Assembly: GCA_000310025.1 (NCBI GenBank)
Contig: FN649740.1
Location: 5,069,340-5,133,339 of the forward strand
DNA from: Ectocarpus siliculosus
Taxonomy: Eukaryota; Sar; Phaeophyceae; Ectocarpales; Ectocarpaceae
DNA length: 64,000 nucleotides
Reading direction: 5' to 3'
In this document: piece by piece, positions 13,101 to 24,644 of the stretch
Position numbering within the stretch: the stretch's first letter is position 1
How the letters are laid out: each line of letters opens with the position of its first letter
Position numbers and translations under genes: made by a program
The notes under the pieces: generated by a model
Databases searched by the model: none
Told to the model about the DNA's origin: nothing
What the model saw: only the letters and a program-made list of their open reading frames with translations

Positions 13101-16100
13101 GAAGTCTGCTGCTTCCAAGGAGAAGGAGAGCAGTAGCGGCGGCGGTAAGAAGGCGACTGGGGGCACCGTCGCGACAAGCGGCAAGGGCGGCAAGGGGGCC
13201 GGGCGCGGCAACAAGAAGGCCCCGCCGGTGTTCTTGTTCTTTTCGGTGTACCAGTCGGCCCAGTTCTGCGGAGCCGCGCAGCTGTGCGGTCCTCTGGACC
13301 ACCAGGGAAAGAAGGTTAAGGTGAGCCCTAACGCGTTTTATTTATTTATTTTTTGCTGGACATCGGTCATGTTGCACCTTCTGGTACAGTTTCTGGATGC
13401 AGCTGGCCGTGGTGGGTATACGGTGCCGTGTCGGTTCCGTCATGCGTGCGTTCTCCCTGACATGGCCCAGGCGTATTATCCTCTTGTGCATGGTTTAGAG
13501 TGATATATCTTGCTGGCATGATGCCCACCAATGTTACAATATAGCCCCCTCGTACTGCAGTGACTTGCCCCGTTGTTTTGTGGTGGGTGATAAACACTAT
13601 TCCTACTACTGTAACTGAGTGTCTGTAGTTTGGTGTTTACACAAGAGCTGACCCTCCTTTTTTTGTCCTACCGTGATGACCGACTCGGTGCTGCTGCTGC
13701 TGCTGCTACTGCCTTGCCGTGGGCCGTGGTTCCAATGAACTTCAGGGCCGCGCACACGACCGCTGGCGGTCACGCTTCCCCGTGAAGTGGGTATTCGCCA
13801 AGGACCTACCCAACCAACAGCTCAAGCACATCACGCTCCCGAACAACAAGCCAGTGGCAGCGGCGAAGGATTCCCAGGTTTGTTTGTTTGTGGTTTTTTG
13901 ACAATATACATGCATGCAAAGAAAGAGTACCCGCGAGATAACACCATGGGTTTTGTTCGTGTCGGCTGGAGGCGATTTGTGGGCTGATTGTGACCTTGCG
14001 TGTTGGCAGCGCTGCATGACTACGGAATATCAATCGGCTGAGTGTCCCCCCGCATGCTTGCAACCGTTAATTGCTATAGTTTGGTGTCCCTGCATGTTGT
14101 CAACGCTTCCCAGCTACGGGGTATTAATGGGCTGATTTCGGCCCTCCATGTTTGCACCGCTTCGCAACTAACGAGTTTGTTGCGTCATGAGCACCAAAGA
14201 GGGTGCATGTTTGGGCTTTAACTCCGTCGAGTGATTGACACCGTGTTTATGGTTTTGCCTTTACAGGAGGTGCCGTCTGAGCAGGGGTTTGCAGATGATG
14301 CCTAAGGGAGCGCCCGAGGACGTTGTGCTTGGGCTAATTGGTCTCGTGCCCTGCATGTCATGTGCCCTGTTGTCATGTGATTTTTTGTGTTTCACAGGAG
14401 GTGCCGTTTGAGCAGGGTTTGCAGATGCTGAAGGCGTTCCACGAACACACGCACGTAACGTCGATCGTAGACGACTACGCCTTTTACGAGAACAGGGCTC
14501 TGCAGCACCAGCACCGGCCGAAGCACCAGCACCAGCAGCACGGCAGCAGCAACCACCCGGCCAACCAGTACGGTAAGATAGATGCTGTAGACCGATCACG
14601 AGAGATGATGGCTTGTACATTGAAGTCGCCAGCTCTTGAGAAGCCCTTTCTTCGCCACGAGGCTTTTTTTTTTTTTTTCTCGGGCGTACCACAGCATCGA
14701 CTGACTCTCAATGTTTTTTTGTAGGATTCGTACCTCAACACCTGTTCTTGTGCTCAATTTCTTAATATGTACTCCCCAAACCCAAAAACAAGAAATTAAA
14801 TCAAACACCCATATATATATTTTTTTTTATACCACACCCCTTTTAATAGCAGTTTATCTTGTTTCTTTTTCTCGCATGCGTTTGTTGTCTCCCAGGTTCT
14901 TTATCGACGTAGCGCGTACTGCTCTGTTGTTGCTCTTGTTTTCTTCTCCTGCAGCTGCCGTTTATTATGGTTTTTACGATCTCGCTTGCCAGCCCCTTTT
15001 GTCTCTAAACTGGTATTTTTATTCAACAAGTGTCCGCGTGGCTCTATAGGTTTTAACGCCCCCTACTCCGCTACTGCTGTTATTCCTTGCCCCCACCTCG
15101 CTTTTTCCAGGAAACCCCTACGCAACGCACTTCACCCCGCAGCAACAGCAGCAGCAGCACATAGTGGCCCAGCAGCAGTATCAGCAGTACCAAAACCAGC
15201 AACAATTCGTGAGTAATTGGGGTGCAATCATGACAGTCTTTTGTTTCGTCGGGCACAAGTGCGTAGGTATGGCTTTGGTTGATGCTGAAAATTTGGTTAT
15301 TGTACGATTTCATCCGTCGTTCATTGTTTGAGGTTGCTTTTGCTGCGCAGGTTTGCGTTTCGGTGGCGTGTGTCGCGTATTGGATACATGCTCTTGAGTG
15401 CCTTTTGGTTCCTGGACGGCACTGCGACCTCAAACTTAACACTTTGTCACAACCAGACAATCTATTGTTGGGGTTTGCAGCATTTTTCGCGTATGTTATC
15501 GACGCTTCCGGTGCTTCTTTTCCAGATTTCTCCCTGTGTTGTTGGTTTTACCCTGTGCAACCGTGAAAAAAGGCCGTGTGCTGCCTTTCCTTCCCTTCCC
15601 TTCTCTTCCCTTTCTCCTGGGCCAATAGTCTCGTCGACCATGTACGACTGTATACTATAATAGAGCTGTAAGACTGGCGGCTGGATACATGTGACGAAAA
15701 AAAACAAGGCTGGGCTTTGCGAATGGCCGTGCCTGGGCAGTAACACACTTGGCGCGCATCGGCAAAATCTGACGCTTGTGCCGCCTTCTTTCATGTTTTT
15801 TGGTGTGTGCCGAAACGATTTGGTTTTCAGCAGGCACCAGCATACGGGGGTGGGCGCAACAACGACAACGGGGGAGGTGGCGGGGGAGGTGGCGGGGGAG
15901 GTGGCGGGGCCGCATCTAGAAAGAACACCAAGGTGAGAAACTAAACTGAGAAACACTTGTCTTCTTTTCCCCCTCTGAGATTTCCCTTATGTCGAAAAAG
16001 TGGGCCGACAGCTAATAGGAACGCATGGTTTCGAGGAGCTATTGTACTACTGTGTACTGTATTTTTGCCGTATTCGTTGTAGGTCGTTTGTCGGGGAGAA

Positions 16101-17692
16101 ACAGACCACTAAGAGAAACGCGTCGTTTTGACAACACGTTGGTGGTGTCGTTTTATGTCTCATCGTTCCTTGGGGGAATATCCCATCCCGCCGCTATCAT
16201 GAGTAACATCAGAGGCCTTGACCCGAGCGCAGCCGTCAATGGTACGCCCCGGTTCTCCCCGGAGAAGGAGACAGCCCACGATACGTGCTCGGCACGCGAA
16301 CAGGTGTGCCCATTTAAGGCGAACACCGCGAGAGGTGATACCTTGCGCAACAAGAGTGCCAAGCACTAAATACAACGTCGCCTGGTGTCGTGCCGTTTTG
16401 TTTTCATGTCTTTGATTTCGTGCAGAAGAAAAAGGGCAGCGGCAAGGGTAAGCGCAGCGGCGGAGGCGGCAGCAAGGGGTCATCGGGCTCCAGCAGCGGC
16501 GCCAAGGCGGCCAATGGAACCGGGGACGATAGCGCGGTATCCCCCACGGGGGACGACGACGCCGTATCCCCGTCCGAAAGCAAGGAGGCGTCGACGGGCA
16601 AGGAAGGGGACCAGGTGCGGCGCGACTTACTTTGTGCACCCCACTGTTAGGGTCTCTGCGGCATCCTACCTTTCCCACTCAAGTTATGCTATCGTGCAGA
16701 GTCGTTTTCCAAGATAGGTCGTGAGAAACTTACGCCCCGGGGATCCAGTTCAGCAACAAGTATCTCCACGCACGATTGTCCGGTGCGTTGTTCTCACCTC
16801 TCCCCTCCTCTCCCACACGAACGCACATTGCCATTTCATTTCTCCCTTGTTGCCGGTCCTTTTTGCCGGTCCCCAGGCCGGCGGCGCAGCGGTCGACCCA
16901 TCGGCCGCTGCCGCCACCGCTACTTCCTCCTCCACTTCCAAGCCGGTCTCCGAAGGCGGGGATAAGGGTGCCGGCGCTGACTCCGCTGCCGCCGCCGTGG
17001 ACGGCCAAGAGACTAAGGCTAAGGCTAAGCCTAAGGGTGACGACGCGCCGCCCAAGGAGGCGGACAAGAAGGAAACGCCAGCGGCGGCGGCGGCGGGCGA
17101 GGTTGCTTCGACGAAGGATAAGGAGGTGGGAGAGGGATGGATACACCTCGGGTTCGTGGTGCTGCCTTTGTGCCCTGACCGGTCTTTGACGGGATGTGTC
17201 CTGTAGAGACGAAAGTAACGAGAGAGTATCGCGACATGCATGCAAACAATGTTGTTTCTCTGGTGGTGCGCCTCTTGGATTTTTTCTTGGGCTAAGCGGT
17301 TTGGGTTATGGCATGGCAATGATGCCGGCCGAAGGCGACCACTTGATCGTGACGGAGCGGCGGTGTGTTGTAGGGAAGGCTGTGAGGCCATCGGGATGCT
17401 TGAGTTGGAGTGGGAGCGGCTGAATGACGTACGTCAGTCACTGTGGGGAAAAAGGTATCTATTATAGTACAGGTGTCTTTGCGTGGTGTTGCCCCCTTCC
17501 CCCCACATCCATTCCCCGTAGGCATCCACTCCAGACGCCTACAACTGTTGAGATTCTCCACGCAAGACGTCTACCACATGATACCCTTCCCGACACGAAC
17601 CAATTCTACACAAAACCCGCTGTGTTTTCGTTTCGTTTTTGTGACAGGCTGCGCCGGTGGTAGCAGCGGCGGCGGCCACCGCGGAAAGCTGA
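2724..17692 (+). CDS. YTH-domain RNA-binding protein (m6A reader family), 18 exons
   Basis: Proposed exons: 2724-2790, 5521-5840, 6643-6774, 7119-7346, 7552-7866, 8175-8382, 8797-9638, 10497-10568, 11307-11404, 11872-12002, 12293-13320, 13746-13877, 14398-14572, 15111-15208, 15831-15932, 16426-16614, 16877-17125, 17648-17692. All introns are GT-AG and all phases agree; the sum is 4431 nt (1477 codons with the TGA stop at 17690). YTH proteins bind N6-methyladenosine in RNA and steer mRNA fate. The YTH signature is clear: FFVMKTFSEDDIHRSVK, FLFFSVYQSAQFCG, FPVKWVFAKDLPN. The N-terminal half is Gln/Gly-rich with a SWADIV stretch and an RGG box; the C-terminal tail is Gln-, Gly- and Lys/Ala-rich. 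The start is chosen because ATG 2724 leaves phase 1, exactly what exon 2 needs. Odd points are in-frame TGA 7684 and TAA 9381. If these are real, translation could begin at ATG 9402 and give about 851 residues with the whole YTH region. Confidence 0.8.
4264..4324. repeat. Dispersed intronic repeat, copy 1
   Basis: The segment in intron 1 of the YTH gene matches 9681-9734 in intron 7. It includes an exact shared block (actacccattcgagatatac and on through cccacagtcgaac) preceded by a similar A-rich stretch. It may be a fragment of a short mobile element. Nothing in it codes. Confidence 0.6.
6583..6640. repeat. CT-rich microsatellite and polypyrimidine tract before YTH exon 3
   Basis: A TCTCTC run ends at the acceptor CAG at 6642. 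It probably serves as the polypyrimidine tract of intron 2. Confidence 0.6.
7552..7866 (+). CDS. YTH gene exon 5 with in-frame TGA
   Basis: The acceptor ends at 7551 and the donor GTTAGT starts at 7867; both edges are phase 0. The frame reads through a Gly/Ser/Ala stretch, then TGA at 7684-7686, then a Gln run and a Pro/Ala segment containing TTSWADIVRPEG. The same frame on both sides of the stop looks like coding sequence. A donor-like GTAGGA at 7678 would allow an exon 7552-7677 to splice in phase to exon 6, skipping the stop and the SWADIV segment. Alternatively the TGA may be a nonsense allele or a base error (one C-to-T change from CGA). Confidence 0.55.
8797..9638 (+). CDS. YTH gene exon 7, Gly/Gln-rich and RGG box, with in-frame TAA
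   Basis: This long exon encodes Gly-, Asn- and Gln-rich sequence with CAG/CAA runs. It ends in an RGG-box-like part (GRRGRGGGGGGRGGYKGRGG), a type of segment that commonly binds RNA or drives condensate formation. It starts in phase 1 and ends in phase 0. TAA at 9381-9383 interrupts the frame, yet the same frame continues open for 85 codons to the donor at 9639. ATG 9402 could serve as an alternative start downstream of the stop. Confidence 0.6.
9681..9734. repeat. Dispersed intronic repeat, copy 2
   Basis: Second copy of the 4264-4324 repeat, in the same orientation, inside intron 7 of the YTH gene. The flanking sequence differs from that of copy 1, so this is a dispersed repeat and not a tandem one. 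Confidence 0.6.
11872..14572 (+). CDS. YTH domain (exons 10-13) split by a low-complexity insert of about 308 residues
   Basis: Exon 10 gives the first part of the YTH fold (MKTFSEDDIHRSVKLSVW, then NRRLDAAFKG). Exon 11 first encodes about 308 residues rich in Ala, Gly, Lys, Ser, Asp and Glu, with a long Glu run at 12634-12682. Only its last 34 or so codons return to the fold (PPVFLFFSVYQSAQFCGAAQ). Exon 12 supplies DRWRSRFPVKWVFAKDLPN and NNKPVAAAKDSQ. Exon 13 supplies EVPFEQGLQMLKAF and SIVDDYAFYENRA. By comparison with YTHDF and plant ECT proteins, the insert falls in the loop between the first helix and the next strand. The first cage Trp (in LSVW) and the third (in DRWRS) are visible. 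The middle cage Trp position reads Arg in this exon model. Confidence 0.85.
14267..14306 (+). pseudogene. Duplicated, frameshifted copy of the start of YTH exon 13 (possible poison exon)
   Basis: A complete acceptor (TTTACAG ending at 14266) is followed by GAGGTGCCGTCTGAGCAGGG, nearly identical to the start of true exon 13 at 14398. The copy has one extra G, so the frame reads EVPSEQGFADDA and stops at TAA (14303-14305). Similarity fades after about 35 bases. The surrounding intron also has degenerate repeats sharing a cgtgttggcagcgct-like core near 14000, 14095 and 14145, suggesting local duplication. If spliced, it would truncate the YTH domain before its last helix. Confidence 0.6.
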
Positions 17693-20600
17693 GGGCGAGC
17701 TGCAAGAATGCCACATAGAGCCGAGGCACGGCTGCTGCAGATGCCAGAAGCAACAACAAACAGCAGCCTCGAGGGGGAGGCCTTGAAAATTGCCAAGCTT
17801 GGGCCTGAGGCAAGCAAGCTACAGACAGACGTGGACGAAGGTCAAGAGCGAAGAGGCGAGGGTATTGCGGGTTGTTGAGCTAGAGCCGTAATTGTGCGAA
17901 ATCAGAGCCGAGGGGGGGCACGGAAGAACGGTAAATGCCAGAGAGCAGTCAGTACAAGGGAAGTTGTGGAAGCCGAGGACTGGCTCACGGAGAGCTGTGG
18001 GAGAGCTCTGTTTGCCCTTGCAGGCACAGAAGCGCCAAGAGCCATATGCGAAAGGGGGACGGCGGCGTCGGACCGGCCGATCGCCTTGACTCACATCAGT
18101 GTTGTTCTGGGCGAGAAGACGCATTGCCGATGGTGCATGGTGGTTTGGTTGAAGGTTAAATGTTGCGTGAAGGGGAAAGGTGTATTTTTTAGTGTCGGGG
18201 TGGGAGGGGGTGTCTCTCGTGGATTGAGAGCGACATGTGTCTCCGGGCGGCGTCATGGAGTGTGCCAATGTTGGACCTGTCATGTTGTCCAGTACGTCTT
18301 TGGGGTGGGCGAGGTTTGAGCGAGAAGTACTCACATGATGCCGTTTTGGTTTGAAGGCGGTGTAAGTCGGTCAATGACCAGTGGTACGATAATATCGCTG
18401 CTTGTGTTGGTGCTTTGTTTTGGTGCGTGAGACCACTTGAGAGCGGAAGGAGTTTGCGGTGGAAGTGGCTGAAGAGGGTGGCTCGTTTGATGGCACTACC
18501 CCAGCCACACGGAGGCGAGCAAGCGTTGATGGATGCTCTTTGTGGTGGTGGGAATCGATGGGACGACGAGGGTATTATACGATCGATCTCTCTTGCTTGC
18601 TCTTGTTCATTCGCTTGGCTTTGATGTTTTTTTGTACGAATGGCGTGGAGGTTGGAGGCACTTGCGGTCTAAATTTGTTCTGGTTGCACTCGTTCACTTG
18701 CGAGGGGGAGGCGTAGGTCGTCGTGCAGCGCCGTTAGCCCGCCCGTTCTCCACAAAAGAGGCACGAACGAAACTCGTCACGTTTTCCCCGACCTGGTCTC
18801 GATAGTGTACGGCCAAGCTGAAATCCCCAAGGACAACGGATTCAACCCGTTGGTCTTCGTTGGCTCGCGTTCTCTCAGCACGGAACACAGGCCGCAAGCC
18901 CGCTTTTGAACTAAGACTATCCTACATCAAGGCTTGTGGGAGTATTGTACTCCATCCACGACACGTACGTCTGTTTTATACCCCATTTGATGTTGTTCAC
19001 TGCTGTTAGTTGCGGGAGTGCACTGCCGGGGAAAAGGTTTGGTTTTCTTTACTACATTTTTTTTCTCCGTTTTCTTCTTGTCAGGGGAAAGGGAGGGGGG
19101 CAAGGCACGCGTATGATAGATAGGTCAATGTTTTGGGCGACTCACCACTCGCTTGTCGCTTCCTTCCGTTGTTCTTTCTTTGGTTTGGACGCCCCGTTCA
19201 GAGGCAATCATGCGGACACCTGCCAACGGATCACGGCGTCCTGTAGCACACGGGAATCGACAGTTAATACAGAGGGAGACAGAGTAGGGCGCCGAGAACA
19301 TGGCGTTTCATTTTTTTTGTCTCTGGCTTTTTGCGGTATGTGCTGTTGCACACATCTCGTTCCTTCGGGGGGGTATAGCCCACTCCCCTCCCCTAGGAGA
19401 TCCGTACCGTTCCCTTCGCTCCACCTCTCGATAGTTGGTAACTCGTCTTGTTTCGTGTGACTTTTCTTTGGCATGCCGGGGACAACGTGTGAGCGATGGT
19501 AGCGTAGCAACGGGTTTCCGCCAATCACTCAGATCGTCATGTCGTTGCTGGGTTCCGTGACGTGGGATGGATGCCTCCACCAGACGCCTGATGCTTTCCC
19601 GTTCAAGGGCGCTCCCTGTTAGCGATCTCTCTGATTGGCCAAGCTCTTCAACACGTGGTGCTCTCTGGTTCACATTGAATCACTGGCTGTTTTACTTTTA
19701 TGTTTCATGTGTGTTGGGCGTTGTTTGTTGTAACCAACCCTCGGTCGAACGTGTCCCGCGGTCGGCGTGCATTCGTCTTGACGTTTCTTGGTGTTACTCG
19801 TATATAAAGTACTTCGATTTTCCCTTGCCGCAGTCTCGCTTTGTTCCCCGCTTTTGCCCCCTCCCATGCCACTCGTTTTCCTCTCGGCGGGGGGCTCGAC
19901 TTGGGACGGGGAAAAGGTTACTACAACATTAGTCAATGCTAGCCATGCTGGAAAATGCGTTCCAAGTCGTCTATGTTTTTGTTAGTTAGGAAAGCTTGGC
20001 TTCCTTGTAGGTTTGTTTGGCGTTGGAATTTTAGGTTCAGGGTTTGGATATTGGAAGGCGTTGGCGTGTTGTATTTTATGTTCCCTGTGGCGCAGGTGAT
20101 CTACGGGGAACAACTCGGTGGTCTCGATTAATATACCGTTTCGTGCGTACACATCATCTACTGCGGTATGCAGATGCACTAGTAAATGCATGGTTCATTG
20201 CTTTTTGCACGGGTCGTTTTTTTTCTTTCTACAAAGCGGGCAGGATTCGAAAACGACGAGGACTACTCTATCTTGCTCTTCATTTTGGTATGGCTTGGCG
20301 GGTAAGGGGTCTAATCAATGGGTGATACTGTACTACATGTTCTGCAAATGCGTGGTGACTTTCAAGGTGTGGAGATTAGGGGTATGGTCGTCCAGAGGAA
20401 GGAATGGAAAAAAAGCAGAAGAACGAGATGGTTGCTGCGCCATGGAGTGTTTGTGCATATATATTCAGATCCCTTCCACAAATCAAATCTACCTGCTGTA
20501 TTGCTTCGGCAAGTAAGTGTGCAAATCCTCTGAGAGATTTCCGAGTTTCGAACACTTCGAATAGAGGATTCTTTTGTTACAGTTTCTTCGACGAATCGCC

Positions 20601-20780
20601 GGATTTTCCCCCCACAGAAGAGAAAAGAGCTACACAAGCTGAGAAATAGTTGGCGATCATGGAGATCTGAACAATGAAGGTGATACTTTGGAGTATTTGA
20701 TAACTGAAAACTAGCCACAAACCAAACCAAATCAAAGGCGAAACCAAATTCATTCACGAACGTGTGCGATCAAGCTCTTT
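17693..20780. other. 3' flank of the YTH gene, no gene supported
   Basis: The YTH stop is at 17690-17692 and its 3' UTR should begin here. The rest contains only short overlapping open frames with no recognised domain and no convincing exon chain on either strand. No polyadenylation site can be assigned with confidence. Confidence 0.4.
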
Positions 20781-20812
20781 ACAACCAATCGATCGATCCG
20801 CCGATATCGCTT

Positions 20813-21850
20813 CCATGGAAGTCGGATCTACTTCCATGGAGAAGCTGATATCGCTTCCATGGAAGTATTTCGTACTTCCATGGAAGGAAGCGCAAAACGA
20901 CACTCCCATGGAAGCAATATTCACTTCCTTCCATGGATCTAAAGATATTAATCAAGTAAGTGTGGATGTGCCACTTCCTCCATGAAAGTCAACTTCCACG
21001 GAAGACCCATGAAAATCCCGTGCAAGTGGAATAGCTTCCATGCAGGAAGTCGAACCATTCAAAACAGGTTCAGGGCAGCTTCCATGAAAGTATTCAGCCT
21101 CGGGTTCAGGGCAGCTTCCATGGAAGTATTCAGCCTCGGGTTAGCTTCCATGGTCTGTTCGGGGTTAGGGTGAGGGTAGGAAAGCTGGTATTACCGCTGT
21201 CTAGACGCTTCCTCCGTGGAAGATGCTTTGGGTTAGGGTTGGGGTTTAGGGTAGGGCAGCTGGAATGACCACATGTATGTATGTCCAGACGCATCCGTGG
21301 AAGTTGTTTTCATGGATATTTCGGTGCGTCCGCGGAAGTCGGTTTCGACCTCGGTCACCCGCTTTCATGGAAGTTGGTTTCATGGAAGTTTTCGTGCTTT
21401 CATGGAAGTTTCGTAGCACTAGAGACAGATAGATTCTGTAGAGCGACGAGCTTCCATGGGAGAAAGTAGTTCCATCGAAGCTTGTCGCGCTTCCGTGGAA
21501 GTCCGAAATGAGACTTCGATGGAAGCAACGATCGGTTGATATCGGGTGCTTCCATGAAGAAAGCGAATCAACTTCCATGGAAGGAAGCGGCGGATTATCT
21601 TCCATGGAGGAAGTTGTTTGCCACTTCCTTCCGTGGAAGCATCATGGAAGGTGGGACCCGAAACAGACAGACGAACAGATTCCTTCCATGGAAATCAATT
21701 TGACTGCCTGCCATGGAAGTCACGGTCGCTTCCATGGAAGTCACGGTCGCTTCCATGGAAGCGACCGTGACTTCCATGGTGGAAAGCGATATTGACTTCC
21801 ATGGAAGTGATCTTGACTTCCGTGGGAGGCGTCTCCTCCCCTCTCTGATG
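20813..21850. repeat. Array of CTTCCATGGAAG-type palindromes
   Basis: Dozens of variants of the 12-base palindrome CTTCCATGGAAG are scattered at irregular spacing of roughly 15-60 bases. Some blocks are duplicated in tandem, for example the two copies of gttcagggcagcttccatg near 21067 and 21104. Apparent open frames rich in SMEV or FHGS are artefacts of the repeat. The array runs up to an assembly gap. Confidence 0.8.
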
Positions 21851-21916
21851 CGTCTCCGGCAGTCAGTGGCGCACCACTTCATCGAAGTGAGATACTCCGC
21901 CGCCTCCGTCCGAGAA

Positions 21917-22016
21917 NNNNNNNNNNNNNNNNNNNNNNNNNNNNNNNNNNNNNNNNNNNNNNNNNNNNNNNNNNNNNNNNNNNNNNNNNNNNNNNNNNNN
22001 NNNNNNNNNNNNNNNN
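21917..22016. other. Assembly gap (100 N)
   Basis: Exactly 100 N bases, a usual placeholder for a gap of unknown size, directly beside the palindrome array. The true length of the repeat region is therefore unknown. Confidence 0.98.
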
Positions 22017-23429
22017 AAGGGGTAATAACCACCTCCTTGATGGAGGCAGTGAACCACGGTGCTTCCATTTGTCAGTAGGGAAGAGTTTACCCCCCCCGGC
22101 CCCCGGGTGGGAGAACCGATTCTGCGCCCTACCACTGGACAGACCGACAATTTAGTTTACTTTCATCACCTATTTTACTTGTTGTGACTGCTGATATTTA
22201 TATTTTACATTCACTCCGTTCTACTGCTGTATGTACCTTGCAGAGACTGCAGGACCGAAAGAGGTTACGTAGGCAATGATACATATATATGTACGACACA
22301 GCAACAAGTTCTTCAAACCACATCATTTAGCAATGTGCCCACGGCTCTCAGCTATTCCGCAAGCCCTCTTTCGGCCCACTGTGCCCGCAAAAAGTGGATG
22401 GTGGTTGGCGAGATATGGCCCAACACGATGTCACGGCGCCACCTGGGCGGTGTCGCAAATATTTTTTTTTATGACACCGCGCGAAGAAACTCTTCGCGTT
22501 CACCTCCACTGGGCAAGAAAACAACTAACTGCTCTACGTTCCCAGTCCCCAGCTAGCTGTCGAAATAGATAGGCGTACGTCACTATCACCATACTCACTC
22601 CTGGTCGTCGGTGCTACCCCTGTCCTTGTCCGCGCGCAGTCGTCACTGTAGTTATCCTGCTCCTTGTCGCTGGTGCTCACTCCCCCTTCGTCCCCTCTTC
22701 ACACTCACTCTTCTTCTTCTGCGTGCCCTCGCTCCCACTCTCGCGGGTCCTCTGAAGGTCATCGTTGGTGCTACCTTCAATAGAATTTATCCGATGTGCG
22801 CCCCCCCGGATTCTTCCCCCCCTGCTCTCATCTTCCTCCATGTCGGTTTGATCGTTGTCGGCTTGCCGTCATCGACCGAGTGCGCCTGCTTCGAAGAGAC
22901 CAGCAGGCACCTCCAACAATCGGTTTCACTGTCATAACCTACGTGACACATTCCCCTCCTTTGTGCATGCCCATGGCATTCATATCAAGGGTTTTCTTCG
23001 TCCCAAATCCCGATGTATGTGAAGCCGAATACAGAATATCACACACATGCGTCCCTCGCCGAATCGCAGCTTCAGAAAATAACGACAAGGAGTATCGCTG
23101 CCGAAGATCTTTTTCACTGTCGTAGCAATACGAGACAAATTGCTCCTTCCTGGTCCATGATATTCATATCCAGGGATCTCTGTGAAAAGTCCATGGCATT
23201 CATTCATTGCAGATTCGGCGGTATTCCGCGTAATATCCGACGCTAAATACCGTATTCCAGGCGAGGATATACCACATATTATATATATATATATGTCGCC
23301 TTCCACAATCTCTCCTTTCCGGCTTTGTCGTCTCAAAAACCGCTGGACCCATACGCGATGTCACGCAATATCAAACATAATTTTCAAGACGGTATTCAAT
23401 CGTGTTCACCGCCGTAAGAAACGTGTGTC
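22017..23429. other. Stretch without a supported gene
   Basis: There is no open frame with a recognisable domain and no exon chain. A short TA-rich run (tatatatatat) lies near 23280. Confidence 0.4.
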
Positions 23430-24005
23430 ATCGAGACCGCCACTTCCAATCATCCACATTATAGTATTTTTTAGTGAAACATTTCATGGAAGTCCATGGA
23501 GTTCCATGGAGTTCCATGGAACCAGTCCATGGACATGAAACATTACATGGGAGTCCATGGAAGTCCATGGAAAAATGAAAAGTTTCATGGAACTCCATGG
23601 AACTCCATGACACCATGTCCATGGAAGTCCGTGGAAGTCCATAAATATTTCATTATGGAAGTCTATGAAACATTTCATGGACGTTCAAGAAGTATTCCAG
23701 TGACGCCAACTTGGTGGATGATTGGCGACAATGAGCCTTGGCTGTGTTGTACGTTGATTTCCATGAACTGCGTGCATGGGCTTCATTGGACGTCCAAGAA
23801 AATTTTACTTGTTTCCACGGAGTTCCATGGACTTCCAAGAATCTTTTCATGGAACTCCTTTCACTTCCATGAAAAGTTTCATGAGACTCCTTGGACTTCC
23901 ATTTAAATATTTAAGGAGTTCCATGAAATGCCATGAATTGTTTCATGAAAGTCCAAGGAGTTTCATGAAAAGTTCCATGGAGCTCCATGAACTTCCATGA
24001 AATTT
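23430..24005 (+). repeat. Fold-back element, left inverted arm
   Basis: This pairs with 25815-26392 in reverse complement. The match includes non-palindromic sequence (23698-23760, around ccagtgacgccaacttgg and gagccttggctgtgtt), so the pairing is not just the shared CCATGG motif. Confidence 0.65.
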
Positions 24006-24644
24006 TTCGCGGAAGTCCATGAAACGTTCCATGTTTCGCTACAATTACAATCATCTGATAAACCATCAATTCTACAGTACAAAACGGCATTTATCACACC
24101 GCATCTACGTATCATGGCATACAGCAATCATGCAGCTGCATCTATTCTACTACACACACATCCTACCGAAGTAATGCGCTGCATTTCAACACGCCCCCAT
24201 GACGAATGCAATGTTACGTGATCTTGAACAACTTCATCGTTGTCCTAAACCATTTACAAGGAGTTAAGCCGTAGACGGTATCTTGCTCCTAGAGGTAGAT
24301 GAAGGTTCCGTCGTTGACACTCTTGTCCACGGCCACGTAGAGATGGGAGAGTTGCTTGTTATTGCTGAGAGACGATCAGCAAGGATCTGGGATGAAGTCA
24401 GGGGGCACACAGAGTAGACAATTCTAAGGGGGGGGGTATGGGTACAAGAAGGAATACCTCCTGACCATCCCACATCCCATGAACAGTAGGATACACCCTA
24501 TTCATGCTAGCAGCCACACTCCTTAACAATCTACTGCACGAATTCTCTCAGTCTTGGTATTCATCCTCCTTGTATTGTGTGCTTCTGCATTATATACGCC
24601 CCCATAAACCGGTTACGAATTTGGTGTTCCAGAATTTGGAATAC

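Noticed and set aside
12117-13214. 365-codon - strand frame rich in Ser/Ala/Pro
   Set aside because: It is the complement of the Ala/Gly/Lys/Glu insert in YTH exon 11; low complexity keeps both strands open.
20813-21850. CRISPR-like repeat array
   Set aside because: Spacing is irregular, spacers also contain the repeat, the repeat varies, and the surroundings are eukaryotic.
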